64,000 bases of DNA. It comes from Clostridiales bacterium. Its GTDB lineage: Bacteria; Bacillota; Clostridia; UBA1381. The stretch covers positions 17,886 to 81,885 of the forward strand of contig JAQXTR010000044.1 of NCBI GenBank assembly GCA_029219585.1. Reading direction: 5' to 3'. Shown piece by piece: positions 27,802 through 37,367 of this stretch. Positions within the stretch are counted from its first letter, which is position 1. Every line of letters starts with the position of its first letter. The translations under genes were made by a program, and so were the position numbers. Below the pieces are notes generated by a model. The model ran no database searches and was not told where the DNA came from. It was given only the letters and a program-made list of their open reading frames with translations.

Positions 27802-29093
27802 CTATAAAAACACTTATTGATAAATTCAGAACAAGCAAGGTAAGAGAAACCGTTATCTGTTCGCTGCTCGCCGTATTAATAGGCGCGCTTCTCGGCCTTA
27901 TATCGGGCTTTTTCGGCAGAATCCTTGAATTTATAGAGGAATTCCGCGCGGAGCATTATCTTATTCTTGTTCCCTTTCTGGGGCTTGCCGGAGTTTTAAT
28001 AATATTCCTCTACAAGCATTTCAGTCCCAACTCCGAACAGGGACTGAATCTTGCTATCGCATATAACATGGGTGAGGTTGATAACAACGGAGAAATAAAG
28101 GATTTCGGACATGCTCAGAAAATAGGGCAATATCCTGACGGATATGTATTATTAAAGCTGATTTCCAACTCAATAATGCTGCTCTTCGGAGCAAGTACCG
28201 GTAAGGAGGGTACGGTAGCTACCTGCGGCGCGGCGATAGGTGATTACATATCACGCATATTCAAAGCCCGCAAGTACAGCCGTATCCTACTCATAACAGG
28301 TGTAAGCGCTGCGGTTTCAGGACTTTTTCAGACGCCCTTGGGCGGATTGTTCTTTGCGCTTGAATTTTCCGCCGTCGGCATTTTGTTTTATCAGGCGCTC
28401 ATTCCTGCGCTCATAGGCGCATACACCGCCTGCTACATTTCAAAGGTCTGCGGTCTTGCCGCCTTCAGCCATACCGTATCAGCAACTGCATCAATCACAC
28501 CGAAGGTTGCGTTCCTTATTGTGGTATGCTCAATAGTTTTCGGTATTGCCGGCAGACTGTTTGCCGGAGCGCTGCATGAGGCACACAGGGTTTATGACAG
28601 CAGGATAAAAAACCGTTACATAGGAATCCTGATAGGCGGCAGCATAATGGCTGCACTTCTTATATTCGCAGCCCGCGGACGGTACTGCGGCACGGGCGCT
28701 GCGATGCTTTCGGAGCTGCTGCTGACAAACACAACGCATTACTACGATTTCATAATCAAGTTTGTGTTTACCATTGCCTGTATCGTAATAGGCTTTTCCG
28801 GCGGAGAGATGATGCCGATCATGACAATAGGAGCCTCCCTCGGCGCGGTTATGTCGCAGCTTACCGGGCTTCCGTTTGAGCTGACAGTCGTTATGGGCTG
28901 CACCGCCGTATACAGCAGCGCGACAAACACGCTGCTTGCCCCTATGTTTATCGGCATAGAAATGTTCGGAATAAACACAACAATATATATTGCGGTTACC
29001 TGCATCATTGCTTTTGCGATAAACGGCAACCGGTCCGTATATACAAAGCAGGGACATATACCCAGATACATGTATTCAGCCTTGAGGAAATAA
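27798..29093 (+). CDS. CLC-family chloride channel or transporter
   Basis: 431 residues, about ten hydrophobic segments, no C-terminal CBS domains. CLC motifs: GKEGT (usual GREGP, with the gating glutamate kept), [14 protein letters not shown] (usual GAPLAGxLFxLE) and [14 protein letters not shown] (usual GLFAPSLxxGAxxG). An H+/Cl- exchanger or fluoride-type CLC role is possible; the position equivalent to the intracellular proton glutamate cannot be fixed by eye. Joined to uvrA by ATGA, an unexpected partner. Confidence 0.88.
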   Translation: MTIKTLIDKFRTSKVRETVICSLLAVLIGALLGLISGFFGRILEFIEEFRAEHYLILVPFLGLAGVLIIFLYKHFSPNSEQGLNLAIAYNMGEVDNNGEIKDFGHAQKIGQYPDGYVLLKLISNSIMLLFGASTGKEGTVATCGAAIGDYISRIFKARKYSRILLITGVSAAVSGLFQTPLGGLFFALEFSAVGILFYQALIPALIGAYTACYISKVCGLAAFSHTVSATASITPKVAFLIVVCSIVFGIAGRLFAGALHEAHRVYDSRIKNRYIGILIGGSIMAALLIFAARGRYCGTGAAMLSELLLTNTTHYYDFIIKFVFTIACIVIGFSGGEMMPIMTIGASLGAVMSQLTGLPFELTVVMGCTAVYSSATNTLLAPMFIGIEMFGINTTIYIAVTCIIAFAINGNRSVYTKQGHIPRYMYSALRK

Positions 29094-29126
29094 CACAGCC
29101 TCCTGTAAAGCAGCACAATTTCTGTT

Positions 29127-32100
29127 TTACTCCGCACCGGAACGGGAGGGCTTATGCAGCTCGTTTATCTGATTTAACAGCTTATTAATAAAATCAAGCG
29201 AATTATGCTCCTTATCAGGCATTTTAATTCTAAGTGAAGGCCTTTCATCGGATACCACCTTGACTCTTGACGGATATTTTTTATCCAGCCCGAAAATTAT
29301 TTCGGGCGTCAGCCTATCCGGTGAAAAGGTCAATGTTATTATCCGCGCTTTTTCGGTGATCTCCGTACAGCCCGCATCACGCGCCGGAATTTTCACCTCT
29401 GCCACCGCGATTATATTCAGAACCGTCTTCGGCGGCTCGCCGTAACGGTCTATAAGCTCATCCTTGATTTCAAACGAGTCCTCCTCGGTCTCAATTGCGG
29501 CAATCTTTTTATACATATCAATCCTCTGATTTGCAGATGGTATATAGCTTTCGGGAATATAGGCATTTATGTTTATATCAACCGAAACATCGCTTACGGT
29601 ATTATCCGTTATCCCCTTCGCCTCATCAATACTCTCCTTAAGGATTTTACAGTACATATCATATCCGACATTATCCATATGCCCGTGCTGCTCTGCGCCC
29701 AGGATATTACCCGCGCCGCGTATTTCAAGATCACGCATGGCAATCTTAAAGCCGGAGCCGAATTCCGTAAATTCCTTTATAGCGCTCAGACGCTTCTGCG
29801 AAACGGTAGAAAGCACCTTATCCCTTTGATAGGTCAGATATGCGTATGCTGCGCGGTTTGAACGTCCTACCCGTCCTCTCAGCTGGTATAGCTGCGCCAG
29901 CCCCATCCTGTCTGCATTCTCAATAATAATCGTATTCGCATTCGGAATATCAAGTCCTGTTTCTATAATGGTTGTGCAGACAAGAACCTGAGTGCTGCCG
30001 TTTACCATGTCATACATTATATCCTCAAGCTGCTGCTCATTCATCTTTCCGTGTCCGACCGCAACCTTAATGTCCGGAAAATGCTCTTCAATCCATGCCG
30101 CCTTGCGGAATATCCCCTGCACGCGGTTATACAGATAGAATACCTGACCGCCCCTCGCTACCTCACGTCTTATTGCATCAAGAACAACCATTTCATTGAA
30201 CTCCAAAACATAAGTCTGCACCGGATAACGGTTCAGCGGCGGCTGCGTAAGAACACTCATATCGCGGACTGAAGTCATTGCCATGTGCAGGGTTCTCGGT
30301 ATAGGAGTTGCGGTCATAGTTAGAACATCCACATTCGTTTTAAGCTCCTTCAGCCTCTCCTTGTGAGCAACACCGAAGCGCTGTTCCTCATCAACGATGA
30401 GCAGCCCCAGATCCTTGAACTTAACATCCTTTGAAAGAAGCCGATGCGTTCCGATAACAATATCAATTCTTCCGTCCTTAAGCTTTTTAATAATTTCCGT
30501 CTGCTGTTTGGCGGTTCTGAAGCGTGAGAGCATCTCTATATTTATAGGGAAATCTGCCATTCTTGACAGAAAGGTTTCATAATGCTGCATTGAAAGCACC
30601 GTTGTCGGGCACAGATACGCAACCTGCTTGCTGTCACATACCGCCTTAAACGCGGCACGCAGAGCAACCTCCGTTTTCCCGAAGCCCACATCACCGCAAA
30701 GCAGTCTGTCCATAGGCTGCGGCTTCTCCATATCAGCCTTGACCTCCTCAATTGAGCGAAGCTGATCCTGTGTTTCATTGTAGCGGAAGGTATCCTCAAA
30801 ATCTCTCTGCCACGGTGTGTCCTCACCGAATGCATGACCCTTTACATTCTCGCGCTCTGCATAAAGCTTTATAAGTCCCTTTGCCAGCTCGTCGGTTGAT
30901 GCCTTTACCTTTGCCTTTGTCCTTACCCACTCCTGAGTTCCGAGCTTATTTAGCTTTACCGTCTTTTCCCCGTCCTTTCCGCTGTATCTATACAGCAGAT
31001 TAAGCTGATCAACAGGAACATATAAAACATCTGTTCCCTTATATTTTATTTTCAGATAGTCCTTTGTTATTCCGTCAACGGTGATCTTCTGAATACCGGT
31101 ATATTCTCCTATGCCGTGAGTAACATGAACCACATAATCGCCCGGACTTATATCGTTGTAGGATTTTATTCTGTCGGCATTATCCTTTCTGCGTCTCTCT
31201 CTTGAGCCCTTCGACTCAAATATCTCCTTTTCAGAAACAAGCGCAAATTTAACCTCCGGATACTCAAAGCCGTTTGTATGGCTGCCGCGTATGATTACTG
31301 TTTCGCCCTTTTCAAAAGTCCCGTTTTCGGAAATGCGGCATTTTATTCCGCGCTCGTTAAAAACTCCGTTCAGGTTCTCGGCGCGTCCTCTGGTTGCTGC
31401 CAGTACAACAACCGTATATCCGTCAGCCTGCCATTTTGAAAGATCCTCATACAGATATTCTATTTTACCGTGAAAAGAAACGGTTGTTTTTGTGACAAAC
31501 ATTTCAAGATGCTTAAAACTGAAATCATTCTTGGTGTGCGAGAGAATTTCAACCGCAATCAGCCGCATTTCGGACAGTGAGTTAACAATCTCCTCACCGC
31601 TGCGGTAAAAATCGGTTTTTTCCGTTCCTATTATCTGCTTGAGCTTAAGCTCCGTTATTATTTCATTATGCTCCCATGCAAAGGTCTTAAGCCGTTCCGA
31701 AATACGCTTCGGATCAAGTGCAAAGGCTATATCGCTCTTGTCAAAATAATCCAGAACAGACGGTATTCTGCCGTAAATAAGCGAAATATATTTATCCGCG
31801 GACGGAAAATAATGGCGCTCGTTGAATGCTTCAATATCCGCCCTGAGATTTTTTATATATTCCGTCATATCCGTCTTTCTGCGGCCTGCGCTTTTAACTC
31901 GCCTCTCAAGCTCCAGGACGATTTCGTCCCGTCTTTTCTGTGAATACAAAGCCTCGACCACAGGAATAATTCTTACCGACTCAATGTTATCTATCGTTCT
32001 CTGACTGTCGGCGTCAAATCGTCTTATGGAATCAATCTCATCATCCCAGAACTCTATCCTCACCGGTCCGTCGCAGTTGGGCGAATATATATCAAGAATA

Positions 32101-32630
32101 CCGCCGCGGACTGCAAACTGACCTGCACCCTCTATCATCTCCTCACGGCAGTAGCCCATAGCGGTAAGCTTATCGGCAAGCTCTTTTATATCCTGCGTTC
32201 CTCCGACCTCAAATTCAAGAATGCTGCCTATAAACTTTGCTCTGTCGGCAGTATATGTCATGAGCGCGTCCACCGACGCTGTGACAATAACGCCCCTGCC
32301 CTCCGTTATTTTATTAAGCACAGAAAGCCGCGCATTGTCGTTAGCGCGGCCCATTGATTCAATATTATAAAACACATATTCCTTTGACGGAAAGAAAACG
32401 ACATCGGAATTATACAGTCTGAGATCGTCGCAAAGCGCCCTTGCCTCCATATCGGAATATGTCACAACCAGCGTATTGCCGCCGTTTTTTTCATGCGCAG
32501 CCGCAATCAGCTGCGGCTGCGCGCTGTCTACCACGCCCGCAACCGACATCGGCGTGCTGCCCAGATTGTTTATCATCCCTTCATACGGACGATAACCCTC
32601 CAGAAAATGCTTTAAATCCATTTCAGTCAC
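29127..32630 (-). CDS. mfd: Transcription-repair coupling factor Mfd
   Basis: 1167 residues, full length. Removes RNA polymerase stalled at lesions and recruits UvrA. The UvrB-like N-terminal module is followed by the CarD-like RNA polymerase-binding domain (GDYVVHVTHGIGEYTGIQ, then DYLKIKYKGTDVLYVP). The RecG-like translocase has GDVGFGKTEVALRAAF (Walker A), VDEEQRFGV (motif II), TATPIPRTLHMAM and QLRGRVGRS. C-terminal TRCF domain follows. Upstream pth is 6 bp away, the pth-mfd order seen in Bacillus. Confidence 0.98.
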   Translation of the reverse strand: MTEMDLKHFLEGYRPYEGMINNLGSTPMSVAGVVDSAQPQLIAAAHEKNGGNTLVVTYSDMEARALCDDLRLYNSDVVFFPSKEYVFYNIESMGRANDNARLSVLNKITEGRGVIVTASVDALMTYTADRAKFIGSILEFEVGGTQDIKELADKLTAMGYCREEMIEGAGQFAVRGGILDIYSPNCDGPVRIEFWDDEIDSIRRFDADSQRTIDNIESVRIIPVVEALYSQKRRDEIVLELERRVKSAGRRKTDMTEYIKNLRADIEAFNERHYFPSADKYISLIYGRIPSVLDYFDKSDIAFALDPKRISERLKTFAWEHNEIITELKLKQIIGTEKTDFYRSGEEIVNSLSEMRLIAVEILSHTKNDFSFKHLEMFVTKTTVSFHGKIEYLYEDLSKWQADGYTVVVLAATRGRAENLNGVFNERGIKCRISENGTFEKGETVIIRGSHTNGFEYPEVKFALVSEKEIFESKGSRERRRKDNADRIKSYNDISPGDYVVHVTHGIGEYTGIQKITVDGITKDYLKIKYKGTDVLYVPVDQLNLLYRYSGKDGEKTVKLNKLGTQEWVRTKAKVKASTDELAKGLIKLYAERENVKGHAFGEDTPWQRDFEDTFRYNETQDQLRSIEEVKADMEKPQPMDRLLCGDVGFGKTEVALRAAFKAVCDSKQVAYLCPTTVLSMQHYETFLSRMADFPINIEMLSRFRTAKQQTEIIKKLKDGRIDIVIGTHRLLSKDVKFKDLGLLIVDEEQRFGVAHKERLKELKTNVDVLTMTATPIPRTLHMAMTSVRDMSVLTQPPLNRYPVQTYVLEFNEMVVLDAIRREVARGGQVFYLYNRVQGIFRKAAWIEEHFPDIKVAVGHGKMNEQQLEDIMYDMVNGSTQVLVCTTIIETGLDIPNANTIIIENADRMGLAQLYQLRGRVGRSNRAAYAYLTYQRDKVLSTVSQKRLSAIKEFTEFGSGFKIAMRDLEIRGAGNILGAEQHGHMDNVGYDMYCKILKESIDEAKGITDNTVSDVSVDININAYIPESYIPSANQRIDMYKKIAAIETEEDSFEIKDELIDRYGEPPKTVLNIIAVAEVKIPARDAGCTEITEKARIITLTFSPDRLTPEIIFGLDKKYPSRVKVVSDERPSLRIKMPDKEHNSLDFINKLLNQINELHKPSRSGAE

Positions 32631-32636
32631 CCCGGA

Positions 32637-33203
32637 TTATTTACCGTTAAATTTATTCATTGCGCTCTGAAAGCCTCTTGCGATAATTTCTCCAACAGCT
32701 TTATCCGCTCTTATTATCGCATCCTCAAGAACGGGTATTTCCTCCTTTGCAAAACGCCCCAGAACATAATCTGCCAGATCATAATCCTTATGCTTCGGAG
32801 AGCCTACGCCTATACGTATACGAGGAAACTGATCCGAATTGAGATGATATATAATCGACTTCAGTCCGTTGTGTCCTCCCGCGCTCCCTTTGCCGCGCAC
32901 GCGTATTCTGCCGGTATCAAGTGAAATGTCATCGCTTATTATGATTACATTTTCAACCGGTATTTTAAAGAAGCTGACAAACTCGGCTATGCTCTCGCCG
33001 CTGTTGTTCATAAAGGTCTGAGGCTTCAGCAGAAACGCCTTTTCTCCGTTTATTTCCGTTTCTCCGTAAAGAGCCTTATATTTCAGCTTTTTTATCTTCA
33101 CGCCCGCTTTATCAGCAATATAGTCTATGGTGTGAAAGCCGATATTATGACGTGTCATTTCATACTGATTGCCCGGATTTCCCAGTCCCGCTATAAGATA
33201 CAT
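32637..33203 (-). CDS. pth: Peptidyl-tRNA hydrolase
   Basis: Frees tRNA from dropped-off peptidyl-tRNA. The frame stays open far upstream into glmU, but ATG 33203 (MYLIAGLGNPGNQYEMTRHN) is the real start, with GGAGG 5 nt upstream and one base after the glmU stop; 188 residues, the usual size. Active-site His is in TRHNIGF; FLLKPQTFMNNSGESI and VRGKGSAGGHNGLKSII are the other family signatures, with the catalytic Asp in IISDDISLD. Confidence 0.97.
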   Translation of the reverse strand: MYLIAGLGNPGNQYEMTRHNIGFHTIDYIADKAGVKIKKLKYKALYGETEINGEKAFLLKPQTFMNNSGESIAEFVSFFKIPVENVIIISDDISLDTGRIRVRGKGSAGGHNGLKSIIYHLNSDQFPRIRIGVGSPKHKDYDLADYVLGRFAKEEIPVLEDAIIRADKAVGEIIARGFQSAMNKFNGK

Positions 33204-33204
33204 C

Positions 33205-34572
33205 TTATTCCTCCGTATATTTATTTCCTTTCCAATCGGCCTTATTGACCTGTCTTGCTCTTGCAATGGAAAGATTGTTTTCAGGAATGTCCTCGGTGAT
33301 GGTTGAGCCTGCCGCAATATATGCACTGTCTCCGACCTTAACGGGCGATACAAAATTTGTATTGCAGCCGACAAACACGTTGTCGCCGATTGTCGAACGG
33401 AACTTATTCTTACCGTCATAGTTGCATGTAACAGTTCCGCATCCAAAGTTTACATTTTTGCCAATATCGCTGTCGCCCAGGTATGTGAGATGTGAAATCT
33501 TTGTCCCGTCTCCCACTGTATCATTCTTAAGCTCTACAAAGTCGCCAACCTTTACATTTTTTCCCACCTTGTTGCCCGGACGAACATAGGCGAACGGTCC
33601 TACCGACGTTCCCTCCCCGATTTCGCTGTCGAGAATAACAGAGCTTGTTACCGTTACATTATCGGCAAGCTGAGCATTTTCAAGCTTGCAGCCCATCTCT
33701 ATCACACAGTTTGAGCCTATCCTTGTATTGCCCAAAATCGTTACATTTGATGCAATAATTGTGTCCTGACCGATTTCAGCCTCAGCTCCGATTATTACCG
33801 TTGACGGATTGATAATTGTTACGCCGTTTGTCATGTGTCTTTTATTTATTCTGTCCTGCATAATAAGCTCCGCCTCGCTCTGCTGAATACGGTTATTTAT
33901 GCCGCGGATTTCATCATTATCGTCAATTGTAAAGCCGCCGATTTTCTTTCCCGCCTCGCGGAGTATCTGCAGGGTATCGGTGAGATAATATTCTCCCTGC
34001 GCGTTATTCGGCTCAAGCTTATCAAGCGACTGCACAAGCGCATCGCTGTCGAATACATACATACCCGAATTGATCTCGCGTATCTTCTTCTCATCCTCTG
34101 ATGCATCCTTCTGCTCAACTATTCTTAACACTGAGCCGTCATCACCGCGCACAATCCTTCCGTAGCCTGTCGCATCCGGCAGCTCTGCTGTTATTACCGT
34201 TGCGCTGTTTCCCTGCTCTGTATGATACTTAACGGCTGCCTCAATTGTCTGCGCGCGGATAAGCGGAGTATCACCGTTAAGAATTACAACGTAGCCCTTA
34301 TAATCCTTTATAAACGGAACTGCCTGCATAACCGCATGTCCCGTTCCCAGCTGCTCTGACTGGATTGCAATCTTTGCATCCCCTTCTACAACAGGTCTCA
34401 CCATTTCAGCCTTATGCCCGATTACGGCTACAACCTCGTCAGCTCCTGCCTTTTTCGACTCGTCGATAACCCATTTAACCAGCTCCTTATCACATACCTT
34501 ATGTATTACCTTCGGCATTTCCGATTTCATTCTTGTGCCCATTCCGGCAGCGAGTATAACACTTGCAAACAT
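33205..34572 (-). CDS. glmU: Bifunctional GlmU (GlcNAc-1-P uridyltransferase / GlcN-1-P acetyltransferase)
   Basis: Makes UDP-GlcNAc for cell wall synthesis. 455 residues. The N-terminal nucleotidyltransferase has VILAAGMGTRMKSEMPK, GTGHAVMQA and YVVILNGDTPLI. The C-terminal left-handed beta helix is seen as hexapeptide repeats (IGAEAEIGQDTIIASNVTIL region) ending with YDGKNKFRSTIGDNVFVGCN. Between ribF (one base away) and pth. Confidence 0.98.
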   Translation of the reverse strand: MFASVILAAGMGTRMKSEMPKVIHKVCDKELVKWVIDESKKAGADEVVAVIGHKAEMVRPVVEGDAKIAIQSEQLGTGHAVMQAVPFIKDYKGYVVILNGDTPLIRAQTIEAAVKYHTEQGNSATVITAELPDATGYGRIVRGDDGSVLRIVEQKDASEDEKKIREINSGMYVFDSDALVQSLDKLEPNNAQGEYYLTDTLQILREAGKKIGGFTIDDNDEIRGINNRIQQSEAELIMQDRINKRHMTNGVTIINPSTVIIGAEAEIGQDTIIASNVTILGNTRIGSNCVIEMGCKLENAQLADNVTVTSSVILDSEIGEGTSVGPFAYVRPGNKVGKNVKVGDFVELKNDTVGDGTKISHLTYLGDSDIGKNVNFGCGTVTCNYDGKNKFRSTIGDNVFVGCNTNFVSPVKVGDSAYIAAGSTITEDIPENNLSIARARQVNKADWKGNKYTEE

Positions 34573-34573
34573 A

Positions 34574-35485
34574 TTATTTCAATTCCTTTCCTGCTGTTTG
34601 CGCATCTCTCTTTATCTGACTGACAAGAGCATCAACGCTTTCAAATTTTTTATCTCCGCGCAGCCGCTCAATAAACTCCACGCGGATCTGTTCATTATAA
34701 ATATCATCCTTAAAGTCAAGAATATGACTTTCTATGGTTATCTTATCAGCGTCAAAGGTCGGGTTCTTTCCGACATTTATCACGCTTTTATACCTTTTTC
34801 CCTTTACATATGTATATCCCGCATAAACACCGTTACGAGGAATAAGCATATTCTGACTGTACGAAACATTCGCCGTAGGAAATCCCATTCGCCTGCCGTT
34901 CTGCAGCCCCTTAACGACCTTACCGTCTATAGCAAACGGTCTGCCAAGCATTGCCGCGGCATGCCGAACGCTTCCTTCTCTTATATAATTTCTTATGGCT
35001 GTGCTTTTTACCGCTTCACCGTCAATATCAATCTCATCCGTTATAATCGCTTCAATTCCGTGCTTTTTGCAAAGTGCTTTAAGCATCCGGGCATCTCCGC
35101 TTGCCTTATATCCGAAGCGGTAGTCATATCCGACACATACCGCAGCGCAATGCAGCATATCGATAAGCCTTTTTACAAACTGCTCCGGTGTAAGCTGCAT
35201 AAAGTCCCGGTCAAAATCCAGCATATAGACAAAATCCATATCTTCGTTTGAAAGCAGAGCAAGCTTCTCCGTTTCCGATGTTATGAGCGGCACTCTCTGA
35301 TTATCTGTTATGCGTCTTGTGTGCTCATTAAACAACAGCACTCCGCATTTAAGATCATGCTCCCTCGCATAGCTGTGACACTTTTTTATAATTGCCATAT
35401 GCGCCACATGCAGTCCGTCGAAATTGCCCAGAGCGACAGCGGTTTTCTGAAACGGTACGCTGCCTGTCGGGCGAATTATCTGCAT
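34574..35485 (-). CDS. ribF: Bifunctional riboflavin kinase / FAD synthetase RibF
   Basis: Converts riboflavin to FMN and FAD. 303 residues. The FAD synthetase part has VALGNFDGLHVAHM (HxxH-type nucleotide site) and VGYDYRFGYKASGD; the C-terminal kinase part has GRPFAIDGKVVKGLQNGRR with GFPTAN and NGVYAGY. Sits in the conserved nrnA-truB-ribF string. Confidence 0.96.
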   Translation of the reverse strand: MQIIRPTGSVPFQKTAVALGNFDGLHVAHMAIIKKCHSYAREHDLKCGVLLFNEHTRRITDNQRVPLITSETEKLALLSNEDMDFVYMLDFDRDFMQLTPEQFVKRLIDMLHCAAVCVGYDYRFGYKASGDARMLKALCKKHGIEAIITDEIDIDGEAVKSTAIRNYIREGSVRHAAAMLGRPFAIDGKVVKGLQNGRRMGFPTANVSYSQNMLIPRNGVYAGYTYVKGKRYKSVINVGKNPTFDADKITIESHILDFKDDIYNEQIRVEFIERLRGDKKFESVDALVSQIKRDAQTAGKELK

Positions 35486-35500
35486 AAGCTTTTCATCCCC

Positions 35501-36364
35501 TTAATTCCAAAAAGATTTTATCAACACAAGTCTTTGTTCTCTTATTTCAGATACGCATAAAAAGCTTCCGTTCGCGCCGTATAGTCTGTACCGCTGACCT
35601 TCAGCACCGCCGCGCCATGTCATGCGCACACCGTTTATTATACTGCGCTCCTGCTTTTCATTCAGCCGAATCTGCGGCAGCTGCGCAAACAGCGAATCCG
35701 TAGGTATAAGCGCAGCTTCGGGCTCTTCCATTTCGTTAAGCTGTTCAAGCGTGTAAGCCTGTGATATTTTAAATCCGGCAGCTTCCGTTCTTCGCAGCTC
35801 AGTCATAACTGCACCGCAGCCGAGCCGCCGTCCTATATCATCGCATAAAGACCGGATATATGTTCCTTTTGAGCACCGCACATCTATCTTAATATACGGC
35901 AGCTCTATCTTCAGAATATCCAGTGAATATATGTTAATTTTCCTAGGCGTTCGTTCTACCTCTTTGCCCTCTCTGGCAAGCTCATATAGCTTCCTGCCAT
36001 TCTGCTTTATTGCGCTGTACATCGGAGGCAGCTGATACTGCTCACCCTTAAATTCTCCGATTACCGCTCTTATCTCTTCCTCAGTGACATCAACCGGTCT
36101 TTGCTCAAGCAGGCTTCCCTCAATATCAAGCGTATCCGTTCGCTTTCCGAGCTCCAAAACCGCTGTATAGCTTTTATCCGCTGAAGTAAGCATATCCGCG
36201 GCTTTTGTCGCATTCCCCACGCATACCGGAAGGACTCCGTCAGCAAGCGGGTCAAGCGTCCCGGTATGTCCTACTCTGCGTGTTTTATAAACCCTCCGCA
36301 GCGCAGCAACAACATCATGAGATGTTTTGCCCTTGGGCTTATCCACAATTACAACACCGTTCAT
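35501..36364 (-). CDS. truB: tRNA pseudouridine-55 synthase TruB
   Basis: Forms pseudouridine in the T loop of tRNAs. 287 residues. MNGVVIVDKPKGKTSHDVV at the start, catalytic Asp in HTGTLDPLADGVLPVCVG, YSAIKQNGRKLYELAREGKE and RCSKGTYIRSLCDDIG. C-terminal part is a short PUA-like domain (the RLNEKQERSIINGVR region). ATGA overlap with nrnA. Confidence 0.97.
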   Translation of the reverse strand: MNGVVIVDKPKGKTSHDVVAALRRVYKTRRVGHTGTLDPLADGVLPVCVGNATKAADMLTSADKSYTAVLELGKRTDTLDIEGSLLEQRPVDVTEEEIRAVIGEFKGEQYQLPPMYSAIKQNGRKLYELAREGKEVERTPRKINIYSLDILKIELPYIKIDVRCSKGTYIRSLCDDIGRRLGCGAVMTELRRTEAAGFKISQAYTLEQLNEMEEPEAALIPTDSLFAQLPQIRLNEKQERSIINGVRMTWRGGAEGQRYRLYGANGSFLCVSEIREQRLVLIKSFWN

Positions 36365-37311
36365 ATAAGCACCCTTCCGCAGGCCTCCGCAACCATTTTT
36401 TCCGCCGAGTCCAGATCTGCGGCATCAATGGTACAGCCCGCCGCCTTCGTATGTCCGCCGCCGCCGAACACCTGTGCAACCGCAGCGACATCGGCGCTGC
36501 CGTTTGAACGAAAGCTTCCGCGTATTTTTCCGTCATATTGCTTCAATGCAACGGCAATCTCTGTACCGCGAATGCGTCTGGGAAGATTTACAAGATCCTG
36601 TATATCCTCCGGCTTCATGCCGTATTTTTCGGTTTCTTCCTCGCTGATTGCAACAATCCTGACTCTGTTGTTATAATATGAATGAATACGCCTTGTAAGC
36701 TCCGCCTTAAGCAGCTCCGATTCAAGATCCTCACAATCAAAAAGCTGCCTTGCAATATCCGCATGATCTATGCCGTATCCTATAAGCTCCGCCGCAGCTC
36801 TGAAGGTTTGCGGAGAAGTATTTGAATATGCGAAGCATCCGGTATCGGAGCATATGGACGCATACAGAAATTTTGCAATTTCCTTGTCAAGCCCAACACC
36901 CATTTCCCCGAACAGCTTAAACAGAATTTCACCGGTTGATGAGATTTCCGGCTCAACATGATTTGCATCTCCGAAAAAGGTATTGGTTTTATGATGATCA
37001 ATATTCACAACACACCGCGCAGCATCAAGTATCGGTCGGCGCAGATTCACGCGCGTAAGATCACCGCAGTCAAGTACAATACACGTGTCACAGTCTGTCG
37101 GTTCACCTTTATATATAACAGCGATATTCTCATCAAGGAACTGAAGTCTTTTTTCGACAGGCTCTTCAACGTATATAACTGCCGGCACTCCCATCCGTTC
37201 AAGCGCAGCACGCATCGCAAGGCATGACCCAATTGCGTCACCGTCCGCCTTAATATGCGGTATTATCGCCGCCTTATCTGCATTCTTTATAAATTTTATT
37301 ATTTCTTCCAT
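36361..37311 (-). CDS. nrnA: DHH/DHHA1 oligoribonuclease / pAp phosphatase NrnA
   Basis: Degrades nanoRNAs and dephosphorylates 3'-phosphoadenosine 5'-phosphate. 316 residues. DHH-domain motifs: HIKADGDAIGS, VLDCGD, NIDHHKTNTFFGD. The C-terminal DHHA1 domain ends with SFRSNGSADVAAVAQVFGGG and GGGHTKAAG. In many Firmicutes rbfA lies just upstream; here the upstream gene is wecB. Confidence 0.95.
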   Translation of the reverse strand: MEEIIKFIKNADKAAIIPHIKADGDAIGSCLAMRAALERMGVPAVIYVEEPVEKRLQFLDENIAVIYKGEPTDCDTCIVLDCGDLTRVNLRRPILDAARCVVNIDHHKTNTFFGDANHVEPEISSTGEILFKLFGEMGVGLDKEIAKFLYASICSDTGCFAYSNTSPQTFRAAAELIGYGIDHADIARQLFDCEDLESELLKAELTRRIHSYYNNRVRIVAISEEETEKYGMKPEDIQDLVNLPRRIRGTEIAVALKQYDGKIRGSFRSNGSADVAAVAQVFGGGGHTKAAGCTIDAADLDSAEKMVAEACGRVLI

Positions 37312-37367
37312 TTGCTGTGATTAGCTCCCTTCACAAAGCTGTTTAGAAAAATAACATACAATACATA

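Noticed and set aside
33204..33446. 81-codon N-terminal extension of pth
   Set aside because: Overlaps the end of glmU; the ATG at 33203 has a good ribosome site and matches the family start.
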